Origin: Taibaiella soli
Lineage (GTDB): Bacteria > Bacteroidota > Bacteroidia > Chitinophagales > Chitinophagaceae
Assembly: GCF_003236175.1 (NCBI RefSeq)
Contig: NZ_QKTW01000003.1
Span: forward strand, 294,298 to 358,297
Length of the DNA stretch: 64,000 nt
Reading direction: 5' to 3'
This document shows positions 8,184 to 17,750 of the stretch, piece after piece. Position 1 is the stretch's first letter. Each line of letters begins with the position of its first letter. Both the position numbers and the translations under genes were made by a program. The notes below the pieces were generated by a model. It was not told the origin of the DNA and ran no database searches. It saw nothing but the letters and a program-made list of their open reading frames with translations.

Positions 8184-9659
8184 TTAATGCACGATCTCTA
8201 TTTTTTGATAACTCATTTCATTGCCATTGTTCATCGTCAGAATATAAAGACCAGCAGCAAGTGTGCTTACATCGATTGTGTTTTTCGATGAACTAATTTC
8301 TTGTTGCAACATGGTACGGCCGGTAATATCACTGATGTGGCATTTTATGTTTTGCAAGTTGGCTGGCAGCGAAAGATGCAATTCATTGTTTGCCGGATTT
8401 GGATAAACATTGACCGAACTATTTGAATGCACTTCCGATATGCCTAATCCGTAGTAGTGTCCGCTTTTAAAAGCAGATGTCATGTAACTTTTCCACTGCC
8501 CGTCGGGGTCTGCACCATAGCAACCGCCTACGAGTACATCTCCGATGCCGGTAATTGGGTCCATATAACCCAAACGTGAACACGGTTCAAAAGTGTTTAC
8601 CTCGTAGCCACTCGGATTCGGTTCAAAATCGATATTGGTAAAATGATAGCCGATGTTGGTATAACCTTGAAAATTATCGACCGGATAGTAAGCGAGTGTC
8701 CATGGTTTATTATGTTCGGGAATAAAGTTTTTGAATTGATCATAGTCCTGGCAGGTGTACGTAGTTTGTCCATTGCCCTGTGAGTAGCCCTGCGGTGTAT
8801 AATGAGAAGTTCCTCTATTTACAAATATTTCAACTCCTGCCGCCGTCAGATTAATGCTCGTTACCGTATCATCGGTGTACCAATAGTTATAATAGTTGTT
8901 GCCGTTTTTAAGCGTATAGCTAAAAACATCTCCCGGATGAACGTCATAGATGTTGGCATTAGTAGGGCGCACGTAATGCACGTAGTCGAAACTGGTATAT
9001 GCCTTTCCCCAGTTGGAGTAGGGATTTTCGTTGGAAATATCCATATACAGATCAGCCCGGTAAGGATTTATTGATTGTCCGGGTGCGTGAAACGGGAACA
9101 GGTATAAGTTAAACACTTTAGCAAAGCCATGGTTTCTGCTGAGCCAAATATCCAGACCATCCAGCGAATCATGCGGATTGATGATCCCGTTATTATAGGC
9201 TGAGATGTGCATTTTTTTGATACTGTCTAAAACTCCTCCAAACGAAAAAGTATCGGTCGCATAAATGGTAGCGGTGTAAGAAAGGCTGGTGGAGTCATTG
9301 TATAATGTCCAGCTATCGCCGAGATCAGCCTGCGTTTTAAGAGTAATGGTATCACCCCAATAGGTGTCGAAAAGCCAGGTCCCATCGTTCTGTGAGATTA
9401 CATTTTTGCCCAGCCAGCTGCCGCCGTTGCTGTCCAATACCTGATTCTCATAAGGTCCCCTTAGGGTCTGGAATGGATAGTACAGCGTATCATTTCCAGA
9501 TGAAGCGACGCTGTCTATGGTGATAGCGCGGAGGTAGTGGCTCGTTTGGTTTATAAAAAAAGAAGTATCACCGGGAATAAGACAGCGGTAAGGTGTTTGT
9601 GCGTTTGACTGCAGGAAAAAAACACTTAGGCAAAGGATGAAAATGTATCGAAGGGGCAT
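8184..9659 (-). CDS. T9SS type A sorting domain protein, paralogue B
   Basis: A 491-residue paralogue of the preceding-coordinate gene. It shares the signal region ending FFLQSNAQTPYRCLIPGDTS, the NGGSWLGKNVI block near residue 80 and the sorting domain VNVYPNPANNELHLSL to the end. The central part (about 200-400) differs much more, including Y-rich NGNNYYNYWY segments, so the exposed region has diverged since duplication. Function unknown; outer-surface location follows from the sorting domain. The gene would be the first of the two on the minus strand. It is followed upstream, also on the minus strand, by a two-component system, but a 125-base gap separates them. Confidence 0.85.
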   Translation of the reverse strand: MPLRYIFILCLSVFFLQSNAQTPYRCLIPGDTSFFINQTSHYLRAITIDSVASSGNDTLYYPFQTLRGPYENQVLDSNGGSWLGKNVISQNDGTWLFDTYWGDTITLKTQADLGDSWTLYNDSTSLSYTATIYATDTFSFGGVLDSIKKMHISAYNNGIINPHDSLDGLDIWLSRNHGFAKVFNLYLFPFHAPGQSINPYRADLYMDISNENPYSNWGKAYTSFDYVHYVRPTNANIYDVHPGDVFSYTLKNGNNYYNYWYTDDTVTSINLTAAGVEIFVNRGTSHYTPQGYSQGNGQTTYTCQDYDQFKNFIPEHNKPWTLAYYPVDNFQGYTNIGYHFTNIDFEPNPSGYEVNTFEPCSRLGYMDPITGIGDVLVGGCYGADPDGQWKSYMTSAFKSGHYYGLGISEVHSNSSVNVYPNPANNELHLSLPANLQNIKCHISDITGRTMLQQEISSSKNTIDVSTLAAGLYILTMNNGNEMSYQKIEIVH

Positions 9660-9784
9660 TTGGTTAGGTTTCCGTAAAGATAAATTTTTATGCTAATTTA
9701 TTTAACGGGAAGGCAAGGTAGGGATTGTCATTGGGGTGTCAGTTGTTTCTGACTGGAACCGAATAATCGCGCAGAGATTCCCCT

Positions 9785-10432
9785 TTAGTGGTTAGGGGTA
9801 TCCAGTCCCATCATAATCGCTTTTCGAACCAGTCCTGCCATGTTTTTCACTTCCAGCTTTAATGAAAGATTCAGACGATAGTTCTCAATAGTACGGAGGC
9901 TCAGGTTTAGCTGCTCAGCGATCTCCTGACTGCTGCATTCGTTGATGATCAGTTGCAGGATTTGTTTTTCGCGCGGTGTTAGAGAAAATTTGGAAGACGT
10001 CTGACGTTTCAATTGCCTGCGAAACTCTTTTAGCTTTTCCAGCATTTCCGGTTTCAGAAACTGTTTGTTCTGGTAAACCGTTTCAATCGCAGTAACCAGC
10101 GTTTGTTCGTCGGTGTTTTTCAGCAAATAGCCCAGCGCGCCGTTTTGCAGCATATTGTTTACATACAGTGTATTGTCGAAATTAGTGATCGCCAGTATCC
10201 TTACAGAAGGATATGTTCTTACAATTAAAGGCGTTAGTTCATCACCGCTTTGACCGGGCATTTGTATGTCGAGCAGCAGTACATCCGGCAATGATTCTTT
10301 CAGACCATTCATCAGGTCCGTGCCATTCTGGTAAGTGCGCCCGATCTCAATGTGCTTATAGTGCGAAAGCATGTCTTTAATGCCATTAATGACCATCAGG
10401 TGATCGTCTGCAATATTTATGCGGATGTTCAT
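9785..10432 (-). CDS. NarL/FixJ-family response regulator
   Basis: A 215-residue response regulator. The receiver domain spans about 1-120, with acidic pocket residues near the start (IADDH), phospho-acceptor Asp55 in LLLDIQMPG and a conserved Lys in GYLLKNTDE. The C-terminal LuxR-type helix-turn-helix is at about 148-210 (LTPREKQILQLI, SSQEIAEQLNLSLRTIENYRLNL). Its ATG overlaps the stop of the histidine kinase gene by 4 bases (10429-10432), so kinase and regulator are translationally coupled. Targets are not shown; the divergent giant T9SS gene or the flanking T9SS paralogues are natural candidates by position only. Confidence 0.95.
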   Translation of the reverse strand: MNIRINIADDHLMVINGIKDMLSHYKHIEIGRTYQNGTDLMNGLKESLPDVLLLDIQMPGQSGDELTPLIVRTYPSVRILAITNFDNTLYVNNMLQNGALGYLLKNTDEQTLVTAIETVYQNKQFLKPEMLEKLKEFRRQLKRQTSSKFSLTPREKQILQLIINECSSQEIAEQLNLSLRTIENYRLNLSLKLEVKNMAGLVRKAIMMGLDTPNH

Positions 10433-12408
10433 ACGGTTGCTGTTTTTAAGAGTTCATGAAGGTTGAATTCGATATAGGTCGTAGTGCCGTGATCTTTTTC
10501 TGATTCTACCGAAAAAATGCCCTGTAATGTTTGTACACGCGATTGCAGATTTTTCATACCGATGCCGCCCGCGGCTTCGTCTGTGTCAAATCCGGTACCA
10601 TTATCTTCCACCATGATTACTAGCGCATCTTCCAATTGGCGGATCTGAATAGTGACATCAGTAGCCTGCGCATGTTTGATAATATTCTGGATCAGTTCCT
10701 GTACAATGCGATAGATGTGCAGTTCTACAGAAGTATCGAATGCACTGATTTCGTTGTGCACTTGTAAGTCCACATGGAGGCCCGTTCCCGAGCTGATATT
10801 GGCACAGTAAATACGAAGCGATTGTATCAGCCCATGGCGAAGTAATATATCGGGCATCAGGTTGTGCGCGGTTTTTCTTACTTCGGTTATTGTGTCGTCT
10901 ATCATGTGCAGGATTGGCTCTGCGTCTACGTTCTTGCCATCTGCTGCTCTTTTTTGTGTCATGCTTAAGTGCATGCGAATGGCAGCGAGCATGCCACCGA
11001 TTCCGTCGTGCAATTCGCGTGCAAGTCTTGTCCGTTCCTGTTCTTCACCATGCATGATGGATTTCAGTTGCAGGATCTCGCGTTGTTGTTGCAGGATATG
11101 AATGCGGTCCGACTGTATTTTTTGTTTGTTACGATAGTTGCGATAAATACCGATGATAAAAAGGAATAGCAAAGCAATGCTGCCCGCAGCAATCGCGATC
11201 CAGATATTTTTCTGCTGCAGTTCATTTTGCTGTGTGTTGATAAGTAATTGTTTTTCTGCAAGCGATTTATCTTTCTGGGCAGAATTGTATTTCATTTCAA
11301 TCTGCGCGATCGCTTTCATTTTGTCCTTGCTGAGCAGACTGTCTTTGAGTTTGGTGTACACGTGATACTTTTCCAGCGCTTCTTTATAGCGGCCGGTTTG
11401 CTCGTAGAGATCTGCGATGGCTTCATAAATATCGGCTTCGTTGTCATGAATGCCGGATTGACGCAAACGACTTTCCGCTTTCCGTAAAGCTTCCTCCGCC
11501 TTTTGATAATTTTTCAGTTTCAGTTGTACCAGACCAATATGATAATTCGGTTGGATAGAGCCGAAAAGTGGATTGGTACTGTCGCTGACGCGCAGCGATT
11601 GTTCAAAATAACTCAGTGCTTTTTCCGGTTGATTGGCATCCAGCATTAAATCGCCGAGGCTATTGAGCTGCGCTTGCTCTTCCTCTTTAAACTTATGCTG
11701 GCGCGATATTTCCAGCGCTTCCGAAAAATTCTGATAGGCCAGTTGTGGTTGATTAAGTTTCTGATAAGCTGTGCCTTTATTATTGAGTATGTAGGTGAGG
11801 GGATTGTACAATTTGTATTTCCGCGCTACGGCTTCACCTTCTCTGGTATAATCCAGTGCTTTCTGGTATTGGTCTGAAGTGAGCATCACCGCGGCGATAT
11901 TGGCATACAGGATCGCATAGTTGGCATCAATGATGTTTCGCTGTTTCAGATATTGAAGCGTGAAATATTCTACTGCAGCGGCTTTGTCGTACAAACCCTG
12001 GTAATAGTAGGTTGTACCGATGTTGATAAACAGCGTTGTGAGATAAGATTTATTGGTGGATATTTTACAATAAGGATAAGCCTGCTGGTAATAAATATAA
12101 CTCTGCTTGTAGTTGTCCTGACTCATGGCTGTAATGCCCATATTCATCAGCGATTTTGCAATACCATTGATGTAATGAATCTGTGTGCTGAGTGTTTCTG
12201 CTTTCTGCAATAGCGCCATCGAACTGTCTGGTTTTATCCAGCGTAGTTTCATGCCCGCATTGATCAGTTTTTTGATGTAGACAGTGTCCGCAGGTTGCAC
12301 ATCCGTAAATGTCTGCTGCCGCACTTTTTTAAAATCCTGAGCCATGGCGTTTCGGCTGGCAGATACCAGCGAAAAGATCAGGAGAAATATATAAAACAGC
12401 TTCCGCAT
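10429..12408 (-). CDS. TPR-containing sensor histidine kinase (HisKA_3 type)
   Basis: A 659-residue kinase with a Sec-type N-terminal segment (signal ending near NAMAQ). A periplasmic array of TPR helices covers about 60-370, followed by a coiled-coil, one transmembrane helix at about 402-422 (IAIAAGSIALLFLFIIGIY) and a cytoplasmic HisKA_3 domain. The phospho-accepting His467 lies in LARELHDGIGGM, and the ATPase domain has N-box QELIQNIIKHA and G-boxes DNGTGFD and GGIGMKNL. This architecture is common in Bacteroidota and pairs with NarL-type regulators, here the overlapping gene. The TPR sensor suggests detection of a protein or peptide ligand in the periplasm; this is inference. It is divergent from the giant T9SS gene. 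Confidence 0.94.
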   Translation of the reverse strand: MRKLFYIFLLIFSLVSASRNAMAQDFKKVRQQTFTDVQPADTVYIKKLINAGMKLRWIKPDSSMALLQKAETLSTQIHYINGIAKSLMNMGITAMSQDNYKQSYIYYQQAYPYCKISTNKSYLTTLFINIGTTYYYQGLYDKAAAVEYFTLQYLKQRNIIDANYAILYANIAAVMLTSDQYQKALDYTREGEAVARKYKLYNPLTYILNNKGTAYQKLNQPQLAYQNFSEALEISRQHKFKEEEQAQLNSLGDLMLDANQPEKALSYFEQSLRVSDSTNPLFGSIQPNYHIGLVQLKLKNYQKAEEALRKAESRLRQSGIHDNEADIYEAIADLYEQTGRYKEALEKYHVYTKLKDSLLSKDKMKAIAQIEMKYNSAQKDKSLAEKQLLINTQQNELQQKNIWIAIAAGSIALLFLFIIGIYRNYRNKQKIQSDRIHILQQQREILQLKSIMHGEEQERTRLARELHDGIGGMLAAIRMHLSMTQKRAADGKNVDAEPILHMIDDTITEVRKTAHNLMPDILLRHGLIQSLRIYCANISSGTGLHVDLQVHNEISAFDTSVELHIYRIVQELIQNIIKHAQATDVTIQIRQLEDALVIMVEDNGTGFDTDEAAGGIGMKNLQSRVQTLQGIFSVESEKDHGTTTYIEFNLHELLKTATV

Positions 12409-12519
12409 CAGCCTTTCACGTTCAGGTAAAATGAAGGGATTAAAGATAGAAGTTCATTTAAATTTTTTGTTATTTAAAATAGGAGTAGTTCTACTCTATG
12501 GCTCGGTTTGGCGAGTAAA

Positions 12520-12527
12520 TACATTTG
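12520..12527 (+). promoter_or_regulatory. Bacteroidota -7 box for the giant T9SS gene
   Basis: TACATTTG matches the TAnnTTTG consensus exactly and gives a leader of about 40 bases before the ATG at 12576. No correctly spaced -33 TTG was found, so the assignment is tentative. Confidence 0.5.
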
Positions 12528-12575
12528 AAATGATCTGATAGGATCTCCCCTTTGTTCATTATTTATTCCAAACTT

Positions 12576-15500
12576 ATGAGTTACAGACTACGTCTTTGCG
12601 CCCTATTAATGGCAATGACCTTGCCGGGCATGCGTTCTTTGGCCCAGCTAAGCGGAACCATCACCGTTCCGAGTTCAAGCTACCCTGATCTCGCGTCTGT
12701 AGTCAGCGCCCTCAATACGCAGGGTACTGCCGGAAACGTCACCGTAAACATTCTTCCGGGAAATCCGCAAACGGCACCGGCCGGTGGTTACCAGCTCGGC
12801 AGCACATTGTTGAATGCCACTGTTTCCCCAACCAAACCGCTTATTATCAACGGTAAAGGAAACACGGTCACAGCTTTTACCGGAACGGGTACAACAGATG
12901 GTATTTTCAAAATTCTCGGAACCGACAACCTGACCATCGATAGTCTTAATCTTTCGGAAAGTGCATCAAACACCACTGCTACCACCGCAATGGAATGGGG
13001 TTATGCTTTGCTGAAACTCAATAGTATAGCGCCGTATGATGGATGTCAGCATGTTACAATCAGTCACAGTACTATTTCGTTAGGTACCATAGCAACGGAA
13101 GTAACAGGTATTTATGGGAACACACATGTCTCTTCCAGCACAACGGCGCTCGCCGCCGCATCGGCTGTGACGGGAGATGCCAACAGCTACAATAATTTTT
13201 ACGGCAATACAATCAGCAACTGTCACCGCGGTATCAGCATGACGGGTTTTAATGCGGCCGGCGTGTACGATTATAATAACGTGTATGGTACTACAGCAGG
13301 TAATACGGTCACTTTCACCGGTACCTCCACAAACGGTTATGGTATTGCAGTGAAGTACGATAGTCTGGTAAATATTTCCAACAATACCATTGGCACAGCC
13401 GCAACAAATGCCGACAATGCTTACGCGATTTATCTGAGCACAGGTAAAGGAAATGCAACGGTAACTGGTAATATCATTACGAATATGCAGAGCGCAGGTA
13501 CCACACAGACATTAGCTGGTATCTACAACGCTGGTCACGCTGATAATACAGTGGGTGCCACTTTGCAAGTAAGTAATAATACGCTCAGCAACTGGTCGTA
13601 CGCCACAATGACGACGGGCAATATGTACGGTATCTATCACGCTGCATCGCTGGCGATGGATACGATCAATTTCGTGAAAAACACGGTGAGCAATCTTTCC
13701 GGTGGTTCAGGCGTATCTGCTTCTCTTGGCGGTTTTCCACCAGTAACAGCTGCTTATGATATGATCTACGTTACTTCGGGTGCTACGCCGAACATCAATA
13801 TTAAGTACAACAGTGTAACTGGCATCGCATTGAGCAATACCAATGTGCAGACGTTCTGTATTTATGCGAATGGCAGTGGCCTGGGTAATACTTACATTCA
13901 GAACAACTATGTAAATAACATTACGACCGGCGGTTCTATGTATGGTGTTTATGGAAGTGCAGCCACAACCAGAATGGTGTATATCACCGGTAACCGGATC
14001 CAGAACATGACCTCAAATGCCACATCGCAGAGTGCCGGTCAGATCTACGGTATCAATGGTCAGAGCGGGGGGGCGAATAGTATTATTGCCAACGATACAA
14101 TCTCCAACACTTCCAGTATTGCCACGTGTTATGGCATTGGTGCTGCGTTTGTAGTATCACTGGTGCATGACAATATCATCAGCAACATGACAAACACAGG
14201 TATTACCAACCTTTATGGTGTGAATATTTCTGGTGGTACAGGACAAGTGTATAACAACCGGATCTATGGCCTGAATATGACGGGTACCTCGGGTGGCGCT
14301 TATGGTATTAGCATGAGCAGCAATACAGATACCGGTCTGGCGTATAATAACAACATTTCTGGTTTCACGGTGAGCGCGGGTTTCAGCACTTCAGGTACTG
14401 GTGTTGCTCCGGCGTTGTATGGTATTGATGCGTCTGGTGGAGGTAAATACAGGATTTATCATAACACTGTTGATATTGCCACAACGACCACAACCGGTGC
14501 GAATTTTAGCGCCGCTGGTGTATATTATAGCAGCAGCTCTATTTATTTTGATCTCCGCAATAATATCCTCAACATTAATTGTCCACCCGTGGGTGCCGGC
14601 TATACGACAGCTTTACGCCGCAATAATGGTACGACGGGTACAGTGCCTGCCAATCTTTATGCAGGTAGCGGTGGTAATATTTATTATGTGCCAAATACCA
14701 GTCCTAAGTGTTTGTACTATGGCGAAGGTATTACGGCCGCAGGTATGGCCAACCTTTTTGGTCCTGCAAATGATCCTAATTTCAACACATCTTGCGGTGC
14801 GTACAAAACCTTTATGGGTAAAGATCTGACGTCTTACACAGAAAATAATCTGGTAGCCGGTTCTGTGCCTGGTACATTTGTGCCTGCAGGTAGTTCTTAT
14901 GCAAAAAGCGGTGGTATTCCAACAAATTTTCCACCAACCGCAACCGATTATGCAGGTACAACACGTCCGGTAAATACACCAGATGCGGGCGCACTGCAGT
15001 TTACAGGCACGGCGGTAGATATAGCACCACCGGTAATTACTTACACTGCTTTGCCAGCTGTGGTATATTGTACTACACCTCCTGTATTAAGCGCCAACAT
15101 CACTGATGTAACAGGTGTCAACGTAGCGGCAGGAACAGCACCACGTTTATACTACAAAAAAGCTTCAGAGAATAATGCATTCGGCAGCTATCCTTTAGAT
15201 AACAGCACTTCTTTCAACGGCTGGAAATATGTAGAAGCAACAGGCACTGCGCCCAACTTCTCTTTCACGATCAATTACAACAAACTGGCATCTGCACCGG
15301 CGGTAAATGATTCTATCTCTTACTTCGTGGTGGCACAAGATGTTACTGCTGCCATTCAGGTAGGCGTAAGTCATGTTGGTTTTGCACCGGGTTATTGCCC
15401 ATCAAGTGTCAATCTTACACCTGCTGCCGGTCCGCTGAGTGCTACACCAGTGGCCAGTGGTTACAGAATCGTTGCACCGGTTGCTTACACTGCTACTGCT

Positions 15501-17339
15501 TCACAAACGCTTTTCTGTACCGGCGGTACCACTAACTTAAGTATCACACCTGTGCCAACCGGTCTTACGGTCCAGTGGCAGGAAGATAACGGTGGTGGTT
15601 ACAACAATATTTTTGGTGCGACTACTGCGAACTATACTGCGACTGTAAATGCGACTGCAAATTATCAGGCAGTCCTGAGCTGTAGTGGTACCCCGGTGGC
15701 TACTTCTACTGCAATTACGGCTTCTGTTACAAACCCAACTGTAGCAAGCACTGCGCCTGCATCTCGCTGTGGCTTCGGTACGGTGACTTTGGGTGCTACC
15801 GGCTCTACCGGTACTACGATCAACTGGTACAATGCTGCTATCGGCGGTACTTTACTGGCTACTGGTAATAGCTATACAACACCAACTATCGGCGCAAGCA
15901 CTACTTATTATGTTGCCGCAAGCAGCAATATCGCGGAAACAACACCGGCGCCTCCGGCAAATAACTCTGGCTTTGGTTTTTATACGGCTACAGTTGGCTG
16001 GGGACTTGTGTTTGCGGTAAATAATCCGGCTACGATTAATAGTGTGAAAATGTATCCTTACGCTACTACTTCAGGTCCTGCAACTTTGCAGATTGTTATT
16101 ACGGACATGTCTAATAACGTAGTGGCAACAGGTCCTGTGTACAACTTTACAGCACCAACTACTGCCGTCGCACAAACGGTGCCGGTAGGTATTTCTTTGA
16201 CGCCAGGTAATTATAAAATGGCGATGACTGCAACTGGCATTACGAAATTGTACAACGAATACAATGCCGTATTCCCATATACAACCGCTTCCAATTCTGT
16301 TTCTATTACAGCTGGCGCAACTGGCGGTACTACGACTACATCGGAATACTACTGGTTTTATAACTGGTCGGTAACGCCTGGTTGTATCAGTGCGCGCACA
16401 CCAGTTGTAGCAACGGTTACACCGGCTCCGGCTATCGCGCTTCATGCAAGCTCAGCGCCTGATCTTTGTGCCGGCAGCAACGATACGTTGACGGTAACTT
16501 CTGCTAACAGTGGCTACACTTATTCATGGGCGCCTGTTTCAGCTACTGGCAGTACACTCATTACATCTCCGGCAACAGACACGGTTTATCATGTTACGGC
16601 AACAGACAATACTAGCGGTTGTGTAGCGATCGATTCTGTAGCGATTCATATTGCGCCGGTGCCGCAAGCTATTATCAATTCCACAGGTTCTTCAGTTTGT
16701 CAGGGTGATAGCTTAACGCTGAATGCACTGTTCGGTGTGGGGTACACTTATCAATGGATGTTTAACAGCAACACAATCGCTGGTCAGACGGCACAAACAT
16801 ATGCCGTACATAATGCAGGTGCATACACGGTGAAAGTGACACAAGGTGTTTGTTCGGCTGTTTCCACGCCGGTAAATGTTACTGTAAGTCCATTGCCAAC
16901 GCCAACGGTTACGGACAATGGCACGCAGCTCCAAACCGGTACATTCACTACTTACCAATGGAATCTGAATGGCAATGCAATCAGTGGTGCTACTGGTCAG
17001 AATTATACACCGACGCAGGCAGGCAGCTATACCGTAACTGTCACAAATAGCAATGGTTGTGAAGCGGAATCTGCTCCTTATAATTACAACGTAGGTATAC
17101 CAGGTATTTCAGGTCCGACTGCAGTTTCTGTTTATCCGAATCCGGCGGAAGACCGTGTGCATATCACTGCAGCATTCAAAGTGAATGTAACAGTTACAGA
17201 TCTGCAGGGTAAAGCATTAATTCAGCAAAACAATGCAGTTGATATTGATCTGAAAAATCTGCCAGGTGGCGTCTATCTGATGCAAATCCGTAACGGAGAT
17301 AATATCATGGTTAAAATTGAAAAACTAATTAAACGATAG
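12576..17339 (+). CDS. Giant secreted beta-helix protein with Ig-like domains and T9SS sorting domain
   Basis: A 1587-residue surface protein. The signal peptide is MSYRLRLCALLMAM to SLAQ. Residues about 30-800 carry many N-x-I/V-x-N/G turns (NNTIGTAA, NNTLSNWS, NRIQNM), typical of a right-handed parallel beta-helix as in Right_handed_beta_helix/pectate-lyase-like folds. This is followed by Ig-like repeats, including one with INWYNAAIGGTLLATGNSYTTP (about 1070-1110, shown here in part) of the CHU_C-associated Ig type, then S-x-YTYSWAP and YTYQWMF domains. The end (VSVYPNPAEDRVHI to KIEKLIKR) is a type A sorting domain. Role: probably adhesin or polysaccharide-interacting surface protein; no catalytic residues are obvious. 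A TTG eight codons upstream is possible but the ATG gives a clean signal peptide. Divergent from the sensor kinase. Confidence 0.88.
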   Translation: MSYRLRLCALLMAMTLPGMRSLAQLSGTITVPSSSYPDLASVVSALNTQGTAGNVTVNILPGNPQTAPAGGYQLGSTLLNATVSPTKPLIINGKGNTVTAFTGTGTTDGIFKILGTDNLTIDSLNLSESASNTTATTAMEWGYALLKLNSIAPYDGCQHVTISHSTISLGTIATEVTGIYGNTHVSSSTTALAAASAVTGDANSYNNFYGNTISNCHRGISMTGFNAAGVYDYNNVYGTTAGNTVTFTGTSTNGYGIAVKYDSLVNISNNTIGTAATNADNAYAIYLSTGKGNATVTGNIITNMQSAGTTQTLAGIYNAGHADNTVGATLQVSNNTLSNWSYATMTTGNMYGIYHAASLAMDTINFVKNTVSNLSGGSGVSASLGGFPPVTAAYDMIYVTSGATPNINIKYNSVTGIALSNTNVQTFCIYANGSGLGNTYIQNNYVNNITTGGSMYGVYGSAATTRMVYITGNRIQNMTSNATSQSAGQIYGINGQSGGANSIIANDTISNTSSIATCYGIGAAFVVSLVHDNIISNMTNTGITNLYGVNISGGTGQVYNNRIYGLNMTGTSGGAYGISMSSNTDTGLAYNNNISGFTVSAGFSTSGTGVAPALYGIDASGGGKYRIYHNTVDIATTTTTGANFSAAGVYYSSSSIYFDLRNNILNINCPPVGAGYTTALRRNNGTTGTVPANLYAGSGGNIYYVPNTSPKCLYYGEGITAAGMANLFGPANDPNFNTSCGAYKTFMGKDLTSYTENNLVAGSVPGTFVPAGSSYAKSGGIPTNFPPTATDYAGTTRPVNTPDAGALQFTGTAVDIAPPVITYTALPAVVYCTTPPVLSANITDVTGVNVAAGTAPRLYYKKASENNAFGSYPLDNSTSFNGWKYVEATGTAPNFSFTINYNKLASAPAVNDSISYFVVAQDVTAAIQVGVSHVGFAPGYCPSSVNLTPAAGPLSATPVASGYRIVAPVAYTATASQTLFCTGGTTNLSITPVPTGLTVQWQEDNGGGYNNIFGATTANYTATVNATANYQAVLSCSGTPVATSTAITASVTNPTVASTAPASRCGFGTVTLGATGSTGTTINWYNAAIGGTLLATGNSYTTPTIGASTTYYVAASSNIAETTPAPPANNSGFGFYTATVGWGLVFAVNNPATINSVKMYPYATTSGPATLQIVITDMSNNVVATGPVYNFTAPTTAVAQTVPVGISLTPGNYKMAMTATGITKLYNEYNAVFPYTTASNSVSITAGATGGTTTTSEYYWFYNWSVTPGCISARTPVVATVTPAPAIALHASSAPDLCAGSNDTLTVTSANSGYTYSWAPVSATGSTLITSPATDTVYHVTATDNTSGCVAIDSVAIHIAPVPQAIINSTGSSVCQGDSLTLNALFGVGYTYQWMFNSNTIAGQTAQTYAVHNAGAYTVKVTQGVCSAVSTPVNVTVSPLPTPTVTDNGTQLQTGTFTTYQWNLNGNAISGATGQNYTPTQAGSYTVTVTNSNGCEAESAPYNYNVGIPGISGPTAVSVYPNPAEDRVHITAAFKVNVTVTDLQGKALIQQNNAVDIDLKNLPGGVYLMQIRNGDNIMVKIEKLIKR

Positions 17340-17433
17340 GCCTAAGGCCTAAAGCTTAAAGCCCTCGTGTTATTACATAATAGGAGCAGTTTTAAGCTTT
17401 GGGCTTTGAGCCTGAAAGACGCTTTGTATGTAC

Positions 17434-17460
17434 GGGGTCATCTCAGTCTTGAGATAGCCC
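17434..17460 (+). terminator. Terminator-like hairpin after the giant T9SS gene
   Basis: GGGG-TC-ATCTCA / TGAGAT-AG-CCCC stem with a small internal mismatch and a 4-base loop, followed by a run of seven T. It lies about 95 bases past the stop codon. Confidence 0.75.
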
Positions 17461-17506
17461 CTTTTTTTCATTTGACAGTCGCTCTTGTGCGATGAATGCA
17501 ACGCCC

Positions 17507-17600
17507 GCGCCCTAAAAAAATTGGGCGTGTCCCTCCGGGTCAGGCTATCCGCTGCAAGTCCTCGCTGCGCTGCGGGCTTTCCGCTGCTATCCTTCACGCG
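17507..17600. repeat. GC-rich structured dispersed-repeat candidate
   Basis: The block has GCGCCC/GGGCGT arms (17507-17512, 17523-17528), a CCC-TCC-GGG mini-hairpin at 17531-17539 and GCGTG (17525-17529) matching CACGC (17595-17599). Between them lie two related halves, GGCTATCCGCTGCAAGTCC and GGGCTTTCCGCTGCTATCC. The composition is far more GC-rich than flanking DNA. From memory, similar GGGCGTG...GGCTATCCGC...CACGC blocks occur between genes of many Bacteroidota; I could not verify this here. Strand and function are unknown. Confidence 0.45.
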
Positions 17601-17750
17601 ATCGTCATCAGTTATAGACCCGATACAATCAGGCAGAATTCTGTAGACATCAATGGTTTTTCAAAACGCTCGCACCAATATGATAACATAAGCTTTGTGC
17701 CATCGCGTGGCCTTTCGACTCTGTTCGAGGTGATAAATACGTGCAAGCTT

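Larger units (their letters stand above)
17340..17750. other. Intergenic region with repeats and a structured element
   Basis: 411 bases without a gene. It holds AAGCTT/GGCCTA-rich short repeats at 17340-17420 related to bases 5742-5780, the terminator above, and a compact GC-rich fold-forming block at about 17507-17600 described separately. No ORF is supported. Confidence 0.6.
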
